A program made the translations under genes and the position numbers. The notes under the pieces were generated by a model, which saw only the letters and a list, made by a program, of their open reading frames with translations, had not been told where the DNA came from and did not search any database. Of a DNA stretch of 64,000 nucleotides, positions 51,312 through 60,524 are shown piece after piece (positions within the stretch are counted from its first letter, which is position 1; each line of letters starts with the position of its first letter). The DNA comes from Phycisphaera sp. (GTDB lineage: Bacteria > Planctomycetota > Phycisphaerae > Phycisphaerales > UBA1924). The stretch is from NCBI GenBank assembly GCA_025916675.1, contig CP098402.1, forward strand, positions 863,205 to 927,204. Reading direction: 5' to 3'.

Positions 51312-52109
51312 GTGCAAGCCGAGCAACTTATCAAAGAAGGCAAGCCGCGCGAAGCGCTCAACGCCCTAGAGCAAGAGGTGCGTTCGCATCCGGCCTCGGC
51401 TAAGCATCGGGTGTTTCTCTTCCAACTGCTGTCGGTCCTCGGTCAGTGGGATCGGGCATTGACGCAGCTTCGGGTCGCCGGTGAAATGGACCGAGCCAAC
51501 GACGCCTTGGCCAAGATCTACCTCCCCGCTCTACAGTGCGAAGCCCTGCGGGAAGCAGTGTTCAAGGGGGAGCGAAAGCCACTCGTGCTCGGCGAACCCG
51601 AGGAATGGGTTGCCCAACTCATCGAAGCCAGCCGCCTCGATGCGACTGGAGAATCGAGCCGCGCCGCGGAACTGCGTGGGAAAGCACTGGAGGCCGCTCC
51701 CACCGCCGCAGGCGAGGTAAACGGAGAAGCGTTCGAGTGGATCGCCGATGCGGATAGCCGCCTCGGCCCAATGCTCGAGTTGGTTGTTGATGGGCGGTAT
51801 TTCTGGGTTCCTTTCACCGCCATCGGTTCGATCGAGTTCGAAGAAGCCACGGACTTGCGAGACGTAGTCTGGCAGCCGGCCTCAATAACATGGTCCAACG
51901 GCGGCGAAGCGGTTGCCCTCGTGCCGACGCGGTATGCCGGCACGGTCGCCCACGACGATGGGCCCATGCTCCTTGGCCGGAAGACCGAATGGCAGGCCGG
52001 TTCAGACGACTGCTACACGGGTCTCGGCCAGCGCATCCTGGTGACCGACGCAGGCGAGTATCCGCTATTGGCGATTCGCACCCTCACGCTCCATCATGGC
52101 ACGACCTGA
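51312..52109 (+). CDS. tagJ: T6SS accessory protein TagJ/ImpE
   Basis: A 265-residue ImpE/SciE-type protein. The N-terminal third is a TPR-like helical hairpin set (AEQLIKEGKPREALNALEQEV, KHRVFLFQLLSVLGQWDRALTQL). The C-terminal part carries the family block DADSRLGPMLELVVDGRYFWVPF and a final LAIRTLTL strand. TagJ binds the N-terminal helix of TssB and may modulate ClpV-driven sheath recycling. It is an accessory component found in a subset of T6SS. GTG 51312 is the start; the end overlaps tssE by 14 bases. Confidence 0.9.
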   Translation: MQAEQLIKEGKPREALNALEQEVRSHPASAKHRVFLFQLLSVLGQWDRALTQLRVAGEMDRANDALAKIYLPALQCEALREAVFKGERKPLVLGEPEEWVAQLIEASRLDATGESSRAAELRGKALEAAPTAAGEVNGEAFEWIADADSRLGPMLELVVDGRYFWVPFTAIGSIEFEEATDLRDVVWQPASITWSNGGEAVALVPTRYAGTVAHDDGPMLLGRKTEWQAGSDDCYTGLGQRILVTDAGEYPLLAIRTLTLHHGTT

Positions 52110-52620
52110 TGCACAAGATCGGGGCCGTGACAAGGTGCGGCGTTCCCATCGCGATGTCGCGTTGCCCTGTCTTCTCGATCGCGTGCAGTCTCGCGGCGAT
52201 GTCTCGATCCTGGCATACCGGCAAGCGGTGCTACAAGACCTGGAAGTATTGCTCAACACGCCGGCGATGTTCCAAGAAGCCGATGAGCACAAGTGGCCAC
52301 GGGTCGTGAATTCGGTGCTGAACCTCGGCACGCCCGATCTCGTTGGCACAACCCTGTCGAGCGTGTCGCTCGTCGAGATCGAGCGGCGCATGCTCCAGGC
52401 CATCCGCAGGTTCGAGCCCAGGATTGTCTCTGGGTCGCTCTCCTTGCGAGCGAGCAGGGATGAGAACTCGGCGGGCAACGCGCTCATCGTGGAGATCAGC
52501 GGCGAACTCTGGGTCGGGCCGGTGTCCGAGCCACTGTTCCTACGGACGACGTTCGATCTGGAAACCGGCCGGTGTGCGATCGGGGAGCACCGACAGACCC
52601 GGGAACGTACCGATGCGTGA
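52096..52620 (+). CDS. tssE: T6SS baseplate wedge protein TssE (gp25-like)
   Basis: A 174-residue gp25/lysozyme-like family protein. After a basic start come LAYRQAVLQDLEVLLNT, the baseplate segment VVNSVLNLGTPDLVG and the IERRMLQAIRRFEPRIVSGSLSL block that is diagnostic for TssE. A C-terminal strand (LWVGPVSEPLFLRTTFDLETG) ends the domain. TssE joins TssF and TssG in the wedge and nucleates the sheath. It overlaps tagJ upstream and tssF downstream (8 bases). Confidence 0.93.
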   Translation: MARPDAQDRGRDKVRRSHRDVALPCLLDRVQSRGDVSILAYRQAVLQDLEVLLNTPAMFQEADEHKWPRVVNSVLNLGTPDLVGTTLSSVSLVEIERRMLQAIRRFEPRIVSGSLSLRASRDENSAGNALIVEISGELWVGPVSEPLFLRTTFDLETGRCAIGEHRQTRERTDA

Positions 52621-54424
52621 AGCGATGCTTGAAAGCTATGCGGCACGGCTCTCGTGGCTTGACGCCGTCTCGGCGCAGTTAGGCACAGCGTATCCGCAAC
52701 TTGCACCGCAACTCGCGCAGCTCGTGCCGGGAACCATCGATCCGCATGTCGAGAGGCTCATCGAGGGCGTGGCCTTTCTAGCCGCCCGGGTAGACATGAA
52801 GCTGGAGGCTCAAGAAGAACGAATCGCGCACGATCTACTCGCGACACTCGTCCCTGGGTGCGACAAGCAGACGCCCTCCGCAGCCGTTGTTCGCTTCGAC
52901 CTCGACTCGGACGCTAACCTGCCCGCAGGCGGCCTGCACATCGACCGCGGTACCCGGTTGCGAGCCCCCGTTGTCGGGCTCGACCAGAGCGTGACGTTTA
53001 GCGTAGTCGAGCCAGTCCAGGTGCAGCCGATCCGCGTTTTGGATTGTGCCATGCGATCGACGGGACATTCCGATGCGGTCCTTGAGATCTCGATCGAAAC
53101 CACGAACGGTCACGCTTGGTCCGGAGTCGCCACGCATGCTCCCGAGTCGCTCAGACTCTACATGACCGAAGCCGGCGAGTCGTCGTGGCGGCTCTACGAC
53201 CTCCTGACCAATCCAAGAACTCGGGCATTCGCGGAAACTGATGCTGGTGGTGTTCGTTGTCCATTGAGTGTAACCCCAATCGGCTTGGATGCTTCGGAAT
53301 CGATGCTGCCAAGCGATGCCGGTGGGCATGAAGGCGACCGCCTGGTTCAGGAATACCTGAGTTTTCCGCAGCGGTTCCTGGGTGTCTCGATCCACGGGTG
53401 GCGGGAAGCCATTCAGAAGGCCAGCGGGACCACCCGGCTCGTGCTCGAGTTGCCCGACGACGACGCCCAACTCGCTCGCTCAATCAACGCCGAGTCGGTC
53501 GCTATCAATTGCGCCGCGTGCATCAATCTATTCCCGCGTCGGGCGGACCCGATCTTGTGCTCCGATCGGCGGCACGAGTATCACGTGCAGGCCGACCGTG
53601 TCCGACCCCAGGACTATGAGATCCACACCGTGCTTGAGGTTTCGGGAGCCGGTCCCGGGCTCGAATCAGTAGCGATGGACTCCATCTTTGCGAACCTCGC
53701 CCGGTATCCGGTCCGGGTACCGGGTCATGTGCTGCGTCGAACTACCAGGGTTCGTAGCGAAGCCGAACGGCGACGCGGGGCCCGAACGAGTTATTGCGGT
53801 AGTGATGTATTTCTTGCTGTGGTCAGTCCTGTCATTGGAGAGAGTGGTAGCACTAGTGCTCCTCATTTGCTCTCGATCCGCACGCTCGCGACCAACCGGG
53901 ACCTGCCGCTACTCATCCGACGCAACGCTCACGGCAGCGACATCGATGTCAGTGACATGGCCCCGCTGTCATCCATGCGATTCGTCCACGGGCCCACGCC
54001 GCCGCGCCCGCCGCGCAGCTTCGGCATGAGTGCGCTCGCGTCGTCGGCTGCGGTATCGGCGTCGAGAACGCCGATATCCGGGCCCACCGGCCGCGCGATC
54101 CTACAGTCTCGCTGGCGATCGCTCGCACCGAGCGACGATCGCACGGTCGAGGGTCTCATAGCCGGCCTGCAAAAACTCACAGTTGAACCCTGGACACGGG
54201 CGTTCGGCGCGAAGACCCGGAGTGCCCTGGTCTCGGGGAGCAGGGCGGTGGTCCAGGTTGACCCGGTGCCGTTCGAGGGAGCCAGCATACTGCTCTTTGC
54301 ACGGGTGATGTCTCGGTATCTGTCCTGCCATGCGCCAATGAACTCGTTCGTCGATCTGCGACTCTCCACGAACGGCCAGGATCCGATCGACCTTGCCGAC
54401 CCAGGACTAGAGGCACATCGGTAA
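52613..54424 (+). CDS. tssF: T6SS baseplate wedge protein TssF
   Basis: A 603-residue canonical TssF (VasA/ImpG). The N-terminus has YPQLAPQLAQLVPGTIDPHVERLIEGVAFLAARVDMKLE, the family signature. It is followed by the threshold domain (LPAGGLHIDRGTRLRAP) and by LSFPQRFLGVSIHGW and CAACINLFPRRADPI, and it ends in a strand-rich domain with ASILLFARVMSRYLS. ATG 52613 lies inside the end of tssE. The 1-base overlap TAATG with tssG couples the two proteins, which form the (TssF)2-TssG heterotrimer. Compare the divergent paralogue at 46770-48500. Confidence 0.94.
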   Translation: MREAMLESYAARLSWLDAVSAQLGTAYPQLAPQLAQLVPGTIDPHVERLIEGVAFLAARVDMKLEAQEERIAHDLLATLVPGCDKQTPSAAVVRFDLDSDANLPAGGLHIDRGTRLRAPVVGLDQSVTFSVVEPVQVQPIRVLDCAMRSTGHSDAVLEISIETTNGHAWSGVATHAPESLRLYMTEAGESSWRLYDLLTNPRTRAFAETDAGGVRCPLSVTPIGLDASESMLPSDAGGHEGDRLVQEYLSFPQRFLGVSIHGWREAIQKASGTTRLVLELPDDDAQLARSINAESVAINCAACINLFPRRADPILCSDRRHEYHVQADRVRPQDYEIHTVLEVSGAGPGLESVAMDSIFANLARYPVRVPGHVLRRTTRVRSEAERRRGARTSYCGSDVFLAVVSPVIGESGSTSAPHLLSIRTLATNRDLPLLIRRNAHGSDIDVSDMAPLSSMRFVHGPTPPRPPRSFGMSALASSAAVSASRTPISGPTGRAILQSRWRSLAPSDDRTVEGLIAGLQKLTVEPWTRAFGAKTRSALVSGSRAVVQVDPVPFEGASILLFARVMSRYLSCHAPMNSFVDLRLSTNGQDPIDLADPGLEAHR

Positions 54425-55386
54425 TGGCGAACCTGGCTGGTCATCACGATGATCCCTACGCGTTGATCCGTGCCATTGCGCGGCAGCACCCAACGAAGCC
54501 GTCGATCGGTGAAGCCGCGGTTGTGAACGAAGATGTCGCTCGTTTCACGCAACCGGCATCGTTGGCATTCGCACGCTCGACCGCGGAGGTGGTCAGCCAA
54601 CAAGCAGGTACTACCGTAGTTGCGGTTCAGTTCATGGGTCTCCTAGGACCTAACGGCCCGCTCCCGCTGCACCTCACGGATCGGGTGCATCGTGATGATG
54701 ACGACGACTCGGCCCTGCTGCCTTTTCTCAACGTGTTACAAGATCGGCTCATTGCGCTCTTCTTCCGCGCGTGGCAACAGGCCGCGCCCGGGTATGCCGC
54801 TGACCAAGACGATGACTCGCTACAGCACCGCTACGCCAGCATGGCCGGCGTACTCGGCAGGGTCGATGCCGGGGCTTGCCCGAGTGGACCATCGACAACC
54901 GCGCGCGCTCACTTCGCGAGGTTGCTATCTCGGGGCACCGGTTCTTCGGAAGTGCTGCGTGCAGTGCTTGCCGAGGATCTTGGAGTTGATGTTCAGGTAA
55001 GGCCATTTGCTGGCGGCTGGCTCTCGATCGATTGTTCCGCGCAGGCAAGTCTCGGCATGGCCCAACTGGGACGTTCCGGAGTCTTGGGATCCCGGGTGTG
55101 GGATCCCGCCGGCTCGTTCCGGATACGCGTCGGACCAGTGAAGCGTGAGCAATTGATCGGGCTCTTGCCCGGCGGTTCCTTGCACGAGCGTATCCAAGCC
55201 TGGGTTCGGTTGCTCGGCGGATCGCACTTGACGTGGAGTCTACAGGTTGTGCTGGCCCCCGACGCGTTCGAGCCCGCGTCTCTAGGCGGATCGTGCTCGC
55301 TCGGGCACAATTGTTGGGTCGGTGCCACACTCCCCGATCGAGAACTGGATGACCTCATCGTGGACGGCACGTCCACCCATTTCTAA
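54424..55386 (+). CDS. tssG: T6SS baseplate wedge protein TssG
   Basis: A 320-residue TssG (VasB/ImpH). The signature region is intact: RFTQPASLAFARSTAEVV, VQFMGLLGPNGPLPLHLTD, LLPFLNVLQDRLIALFFRAWQQA. The C-terminal half carries LGSRVWDPAGSFRIRVGPV and a closing strand set (LGHNCWVGATL). Length is normal. Only one tssG is present although there are two TssF-like genes, so both TssF forms, if used, would share it. It starts within the stop of tssF. Confidence 0.94.
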   Translation: MANLAGHHDDPYALIRAIARQHPTKPSIGEAAVVNEDVARFTQPASLAFARSTAEVVSQQAGTTVVAVQFMGLLGPNGPLPLHLTDRVHRDDDDDSALLPFLNVLQDRLIALFFRAWQQAAPGYAADQDDDSLQHRYASMAGVLGRVDAGACPSGPSTTARAHFARLLSRGTGSSEVLRAVLAEDLGVDVQVRPFAGGWLSIDCSAQASLGMAQLGRSGVLGSRVWDPAGSFRIRVGPVKREQLIGLLPGGSLHERIQAWVRLLGGSHLTWSLQVVLAPDAFEPASLGGSCSLGHNCWVGATLPDRELDDLIVDGTSTHF

Positions 55387-55416
55387 CCGTTTCGAAAGCC
55401 GACAGGAGTCAGACCG

Positions 55417-58119
55417 ATGGCCGAGATTAGTCGTACCGCGCTCTTCGGAAAGCTCAACAAGACATGCTACGAGGCCGTCGAGGGTGCCACGGTGTTCTGC
55501 AAGCTGCGCGGCAATCCGTACGTTGAGCTTGAGCATTGGCTGAGCCAACTGCTGAACCAGCAAGACACCGACATCCACCGTATCCTGCGGCACTACGAAG
55601 TCGATCCGTCCCGGGTCGCCGCTGACCTGACCGCAGCCTTGGACCGGCTCCCACGAGGCGCAACGTCGATCTCGGACTTCTCGGCCCACCTCGAGGAATC
55701 GGTCGAGCGGGCGTGGGTGTACGGGTCGCTGATGTTCAAGGCAGAAAAGGTGCGTAGTGGCCACATCGTGCTTGGTCTGCTGAAAACCAGATCGCTACGG
55801 AACGTCATCGCTGCCATCTCTTCCGAGTTCTCGAAGATTAGTGGCGAGGACTTGGGCGATTCGTTCTCGAACATCATCGCGGGTTCCCCCGAAGACGGCA
55901 CGGATTCCGGCCCCGGGGCAGCCGGATTGCCGGGCGAATCCAGCGGCGCAATGGCTCCCGCCCAGATGGGCAAGCAGGAAGCCCTCGAGCGCTTCACAGT
56001 CGATCTCACCGAACGGGCTCGCACCGGTGACATCGATGACATCGTCGGACGCGACTACGAGACGCGCCAGGTCGTCGATATCCTCATGCGCCGCCGCCAG
56101 AATAACCCCATCCTCACCGGTGAGGCGGGCGTGGGGAAGACCGCCGTTGTCGAGGGGTTCGCCCATCGCTTGGCCAAGGGCGACGTGCCGCCCGCGCTCA
56201 AGGACGTAAGGCTCCTCGCCCTCGACGTCACGCTGCTCCAAGCAGGTGCGAGCATGAAGGGCGAGTTCGAAGAGCGGCTCAAGCAAGTTGTCGAGGAAGT
56301 GCAAGCCTCGCCCACGCGCATCATCCTGTTCATCGATGAGGCCCACACCCTTGTCGGTGCGGGCGGGGCTGCCGGTACGGGAGACGCGGCCAACATCCTG
56401 AAGCCAGCGCTCGCCCGTGGCACGCTGCGCACCATCGCGGCGACCACGTGGGCCGAGTACAAGAAGTACTTCGAGAAAGACCCCGCACTCACCCGGCGGT
56501 TCCAGGTCGTGCAGGTGCTGGAACCCTCGGAAGAGTCCTGCACGGTGATGCTCCGGCGGATGGCCGGAGCCCTCGAACGACACCACCGAGTGGAATTGCT
56601 CGACGAAGCGATCGGTGCCGCCGTGACGCTCAGCCACAGATACATCCCCGCCCGGCAGTTGCCCGACAAGGCGGTGAGCCTCCTGGATACCGCAGCTGCG
56701 CGGGTAGCCACGGCGCAGCACGCCATCCCGGCGCGCGTTGAAGACACCCGTCGCCGGATCGAAGCGCTCAAGGACGAGTTGGAGATCCTGGGCCGGGAGC
56801 AATCGGTCGGAGCCGATCATGGAGAACGGGCCAAGAAGCTGGCTGAACGCATTGAGGTGGATGGTGCCAAGCTCGGCGATCTCGAACGCGAGTGGGAGTT
56901 GGAGAAAGCCCTTGTCGATGAGGTCCTCCGGCTCCGTGGAGAGCTGAGAACGTTCGACGAACCCCAAGAAGTCGAGCCAGGCGAAGGCGAGCAGGCTCAG
57001 AACGAGACCCCGACTACCAACCCCGCCCATCGCGAGGCTCTTGTTGCCCAACTCGCTGAGGCGCGTACGAAGCTAGACGTTGCCCAAGGCGAGCAGCCTC
57101 TCATCCTGCCCAGCGTGGACGAACGAGCCGTCGCCGCCGTGGTCCAGGACTGGACAGGCGTGCCCGTTGGCAAGATGGTCAGCGACCAGATCCAGGCTGT
57201 CCTCAACCTTGCGGGCACGCTGAGCCAGCGGGTCATCGGCCAGGACCACGCGCTCGAGCTGATCGCCACGCGCATCCAGACCTCGCGAGCGGGCTTGGAG
57301 AATCCGACCAAGCCCATCGGCGTCTTCATGCTCGCTGGCCCCAGTGGTGTAGGGAAGACCGAGTCGGCACTCGCCCTGGCCGACGCGCTCTACGGTGGCG
57401 AGGACAATGTCATCACCATCAACATGAGCGAGTTCCAGGAGGCCCATACCGTCAGCACGCTGAAAGGCAGCCCTCCCGGCTATGTGGGGTATGGCGAAGG
57501 CGGTGTGCTGACCGAGGCGGTCCGGCGCCGGCCCTACAGCGTTGTCTTGCTCGACGAGATCGAGAAGGCACACTCTGACGTCCACGAGCTGTTCTTCCAG
57601 GTCTTTGACAAGGGCGTCATGGAAGACGGCGAGGGCCGCAAGATCGACTTCAAGAACACGATCATCCTGCTGACTTCAAACGTCGGCTCCGACCTGATCA
57701 TGAACATGTGCAAGGATCCGGCGCTCATGCCAGATTCTGAGAGCTTGGCCAATGCGTTGCGCGATCCGCTGCTGAAGGTCTTCCCAGCCGCGCTGCTCGG
57801 CCGCATCGCCGTCATCCCGTACTACCCGCTGAACGAAGAGATGATGCACGAGATCACCAAGCTGCACCTACGCCGCATCCAGAAGCGTATCGAGGGTGCC
57901 CACGACATCGAATTGACTTACGACGACGCCGTGCTCGAGCACGTGGTGTCACGATGCACCGAGCTCGAGAGCGGCGGCCGTCTGATTGATGCCATCCTCA
58001 CCAACCATGTAGTCCCGACCGTTGGCCGCGAGATCCTCGAGCGGATGATGAACGGCATGCCCCTGAAAGCCGTGCGGATCGGAATCGACTCTGGCGCATT
58101 GAGCTATGCGTTTGAGTGA
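55417..58119 (+). CDS. clpV: T6SS sheath-recycling AAA+ ATPase ClpV (TssH)
   Basis: A 900-residue ClpB-like ATPase of the ClpV type. An N-domain that binds TssB (LNKTCYEAVEGATVFCKLRG) is followed by AAA1 with Walker A GEAGVGKT (about residue 236) and Walker B ILFIDEAH, and by a helical middle region with an Ala/Gly/Glu-rich insert. AAA2 has Walker A GPSGVGKT (about residue 640), Walker B VVLLDEIEKAH and LTSNVGSD. Both sites look functional. AGGAG precedes ATG 55417. ClpV unfolds contracted TssBC sheaths for reuse. It ends the T6SS block; the next gene belongs to a different, phage-like set after a 250-base gap. Confidence 0.96.
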   Translation: MAEISRTALFGKLNKTCYEAVEGATVFCKLRGNPYVELEHWLSQLLNQQDTDIHRILRHYEVDPSRVAADLTAALDRLPRGATSISDFSAHLEESVERAWVYGSLMFKAEKVRSGHIVLGLLKTRSLRNVIAAISSEFSKISGEDLGDSFSNIIAGSPEDGTDSGPGAAGLPGESSGAMAPAQMGKQEALERFTVDLTERARTGDIDDIVGRDYETRQVVDILMRRRQNNPILTGEAGVGKTAVVEGFAHRLAKGDVPPALKDVRLLALDVTLLQAGASMKGEFEERLKQVVEEVQASPTRIILFIDEAHTLVGAGGAAGTGDAANILKPALARGTLRTIAATTWAEYKKYFEKDPALTRRFQVVQVLEPSEESCTVMLRRMAGALERHHRVELLDEAIGAAVTLSHRYIPARQLPDKAVSLLDTAAARVATAQHAIPARVEDTRRRIEALKDELEILGREQSVGADHGERAKKLAERIEVDGAKLGDLEREWELEKALVDEVLRLRGELRTFDEPQEVEPGEGEQAQNETPTTNPAHREALVAQLAEARTKLDVAQGEQPLILPSVDERAVAAVVQDWTGVPVGKMVSDQIQAVLNLAGTLSQRVIGQDHALELIATRIQTSRAGLENPTKPIGVFMLAGPSGVGKTESALALADALYGGEDNVITINMSEFQEAHTVSTLKGSPPGYVGYGEGGVLTEAVRRRPYSVVLLDEIEKAHSDVHELFFQVFDKGVMEDGEGRKIDFKNTIILLTSNVGSDLIMNMCKDPALMPDSESLANALRDPLLKVFPAALLGRIAVIPYYPLNEEMMHEITKLHLRRIQKRIEGAHDIELTYDDAVLEHVVSRCTELESGGRLIDAILTNHVVPTVGREILERMMNGMPLKAVRIGIDSGALSYAFE

Positions 58120-58371
58120 GGCCAGCCAGACCATAGCTCCCTCAGAACGCAAGACTGGAGATTTCGAAACGGCGAGCTCAGGTATCCACGTCAAAGCAAC
58201 TGCGTCGAGATTATCACATCAATCGTGTGGACTGACATCGTGCGCTTGTCGCCGTTTCTCTACCAACCTGAGGATCCCTAGCAGGCCAGGTTACCCAATG
58301 AGCTGTGTGGTCTGCTTGGGCGCAATGCAACAGCTAGGCTGTGATTCTCTCCTTTGCGGCGTATTAGTACG

Positions 58372-59106
58372 ATGTGTATTGCCACGCCGCTCGACACGCT
58401 AGGCAGCCTCATCCATGAGCATACGGAACACGGTTTCCTCGGCATGGCGACTCTCGAAGTAGGCGACTTGACACCCTTCTGGATGACGAAGATTCAGATC
58501 TACAACGAAGATGGGATCTATCGCGGCGGCCAGCTGGATCTAGACACGGACAACGCCCTGAATTGCCGCGTATGGCCCGGTCGCCCTTGCGCAGGCTGCA
58601 CGGAATCGCTGATCGACGCGAGCGGCTTCGGGAATCCGATCGAAGACGGTTGCTGGTTTCTGATCTTCTCCAGTGATGCCCCCCAGATCGAGGGGGCGGC
58701 ACCCGAGGGGCAGGATGGCGTGGACGTCAATTCCCATGCCATCCGGATCTCTGCTGGGACGGCGATGCGATGGCTTGAGCGATTGGGGCTCGAGCCACCA
58801 GAGGATCTGGTTGCCTGGATCTCTCGGGAAGAGTCCACGGGCGATCAGGATCCCGACCGACCGACCACCGACACGCTGATGACCGACGGCCAGTGTGAGG
58901 TCTGGGAGCTCCTCGACGGGCAGGCAATGACAGCCAAGGAACTTGCGGCACAGCTCCCTGGCAGGCCAAGCGAAGAGGCCGTTCGTCAGCGGGTTCGCGA
59001 GATCAAGCGATCCGGCCAGCAGATTGCAAACAAGCCGGGCCGGGGCTACTACCGGCCGGATTCACCACCCGATGATCTGCGGCTCACCGCGCAATCGGGT
59101 CCGTGA
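58372..59106 (+). CDS. Hypothetical protein with C-terminal winged-helix-like region
   Basis: A 244-residue protein that I do not recognise. The N-terminal 150 residues are mixed alpha/beta with Cys-rich WPGRPCAGC and aromatic strands. The C-terminal 70 residues (CEVWELLDGQAMTAKELAAQL ... VRQRVREIKRSGQQIANKPG, ending RGYYRP) look like a winged helix-turn-helix ending in a beta wing, which suggests DNA binding. ATG 58372 is the most likely start; no strong ribosome-binding site is seen. It is the first gene after the T6SS and is oriented with the phage-like genes that follow, so it may be the regulator or edge gene of that element. Confidence 0.6.
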   Translation: MCIATPLDTLGSLIHEHTEHGFLGMATLEVGDLTPFWMTKIQIYNEDGIYRGGQLDLDTDNALNCRVWPGRPCAGCTESLIDASGFGNPIEDGCWFLIFSSDAPQIEGAAPEGQDGVDVNSHAIRISAGTAMRWLERLGLEPPEDLVAWISREESTGDQDPDRPTTDTLMTDGQCEVWELLDGQAMTAKELAAQLPGRPSEEAVRQRVREIKRSGQQIANKPGRGYYRPDSPPDDLRLTAQSGP

Positions 59107-59186
59107 TCTCGCGTGAGTCACGGCGGGCTCACGCACATTCGAGCGATGACGAGCGTTAGTTCATATGTAGCCAAAAGGAGGCGCAC

Positions 59187-60524
59187 ATGAACATGAAGAG
59201 TATCACCATCGAGTCGATCAACCCCGCCCCGTACAACCCACGCGAGGATCTGCAGCCTGAAGATCCACGATTCCAGAAGCTCCAGCAGAGCGTCGAGGAG
59301 TTCGGCCTCGTGTGGAACTCGCAAACCGGCAATCTTGTCGGCGGCCATCAGCGGCTCAAGGTCCTGATCGCTAATGGCGAGACGCAGGATCCCGTCGTCG
59401 TGGTGGACCTCACGCCCGACAAGGAGAAAGCCCTCAATCTTGCGCTCAACAAGATCCAGGGCGGTTGGGACGACACCAAGCTGGCGGAGTTACTGGATGG
59501 GCTCATCGACTCCGAGGAAGTCGATCTCGATCTTACTGGCTTCGAGGTCGATGAAGCACAAGATCTCATCGATCGGCTGCTGGACGGCATCACGGGCGTC
59601 GAAGATGAGCAGGATGTTGATCATGTACCGAATACGTCGAGCGAGCCGGTCACTAGGCCCGGCGATCTGATCCTGCTCGGCCGAGACCCTGCCAGCCAGC
59701 ACCGCCTGCTCTGCGGGGATTCGACCGATCCCGAGCAGGTGCGCATGCTGATGGATGGCCAGCGTGCGGTGTTGTTCGCGACCGATCCGCCCTACCTCGT
59801 CGATTACAACGGCACAAACCACCCCGGCGGCCGGTCCAAGAAGGGGAAGCGGAACGCGCCAAAGGACTGGTCGGACTCTTACGGGAAGACCTGGGACGAC
59901 GCATCGGCCAACCCCGAACTGTACGAGAAGTTCGTCCGGGCCGCAGTGGAAGAGGCGGTTGCTCCAAACGCCGCGTGGTACTGCTGGCACGCCAGCCGGC
60001 GGCAGGCGATGCTGGAGGCCGCTTGGGAGAAGGCCGGTGCCTTCGTGCATTGCCAGATCATCTGGACGAAGAACAAGGGCGTGCCCACCCGGACCTGGTA
60101 CCTCTGGCGGCACGAGCCGTGCTTCATGGGCTGGCTCAGGGGTAGCCCGCCCGCGCGACGCGATGAAACAAGACTCCCGACGGTGTGGGAGATCGACACG
60201 ATCCCCAACGGTGCCGACCGGCCGGACCACCCAACACCAAAACCCCTCGAGGTCTTCGAGTGGCCGATGCGGCAGCACACGCGTCGGGGCGAGATCTGCT
60301 ACGAGCCGTTCGCGGGCAGCGGCCAGCAGGTGATCGCCGCGCAGAAGCTTGGCCGGCGGTGCTTTGCAATAGAGATCAGCCCGGCGTACTGCGATCTGAT
60401 CGTGCGACGCTATATCAAGCTGGCCGGCGAGGACGCTGTGGAGCCAGAAGTCGCCGAGCGGTATCGAGTGGAGCATGTATCGAACCAACCGGATGTCGAG
60501 CCCGGGGAAGGCGAGGCGGCATGA
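59187..60524 (+). CDS. ParB-like domain fused to N4/N6 DNA methyltransferase (phage type)
   Basis: A 445-residue protein. Residues about 5-90 form a ParB/Sulfiredoxin-like domain (INPAPYNPREDL ... LVGGHQRLKVLIANGE). The rest is a DNA amino-methyltransferase with the catalytic DPPY motif (ATDPPYLVDY, about residue 200) before the SAM-binding FAGSG motif (YEPFAGSGQQVIAAQKLGRRC, about residue 375), the beta-class order. Such ParB-methylase fusions are common next to phage terminase genes. A perfect AGGAGG stands 6-7 bases before the ATG. It overlaps the next gene (ATGA). It probably modifies phage or element DNA to evade host restriction; no cognate endonuclease is nearby. Confidence 0.9.
   Translation: MNMKSITIESINPAPYNPREDLQPEDPRFQKLQQSVEEFGLVWNSQTGNLVGGHQRLKVLIANGETQDPVVVVDLTPDKEKALNLALNKIQGGWDDTKLAELLDGLIDSEEVDLDLTGFEVDEAQDLIDRLLDGITGVEDEQDVDHVPNTSSEPVTRPGDLILLGRDPASQHRLLCGDSTDPEQVRMLMDGQRAVLFATDPPYLVDYNGTNHPGGRSKKGKRNAPKDWSDSYGKTWDDASANPELYEKFVRAAVEEAVAPNAAWYCWHASRRQAMLEAAWEKAGAFVHCQIIWTKNKGVPTRTWYLWRHEPCFMGWLRGSPPARRDETRLPTVWEIDTIPNGADRPDHPTPKPLEVFEWPMRQHTRRGEICYEPFAGSGQQVIAAQKLGRRCFAIEISPAYCDLIVRRYIKLAGEDAVEPEVAERYRVEHVSNQPDVEPGEGEAA

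Noticed and set aside
55417-58119. Reading the AAA+ protein as the general chaperone ClpB
   Set aside because: The N-domain pattern and operon position after tssG, with tssB/tssC upstream, fit ClpV; a housekeeping ClpB would not be expected here.
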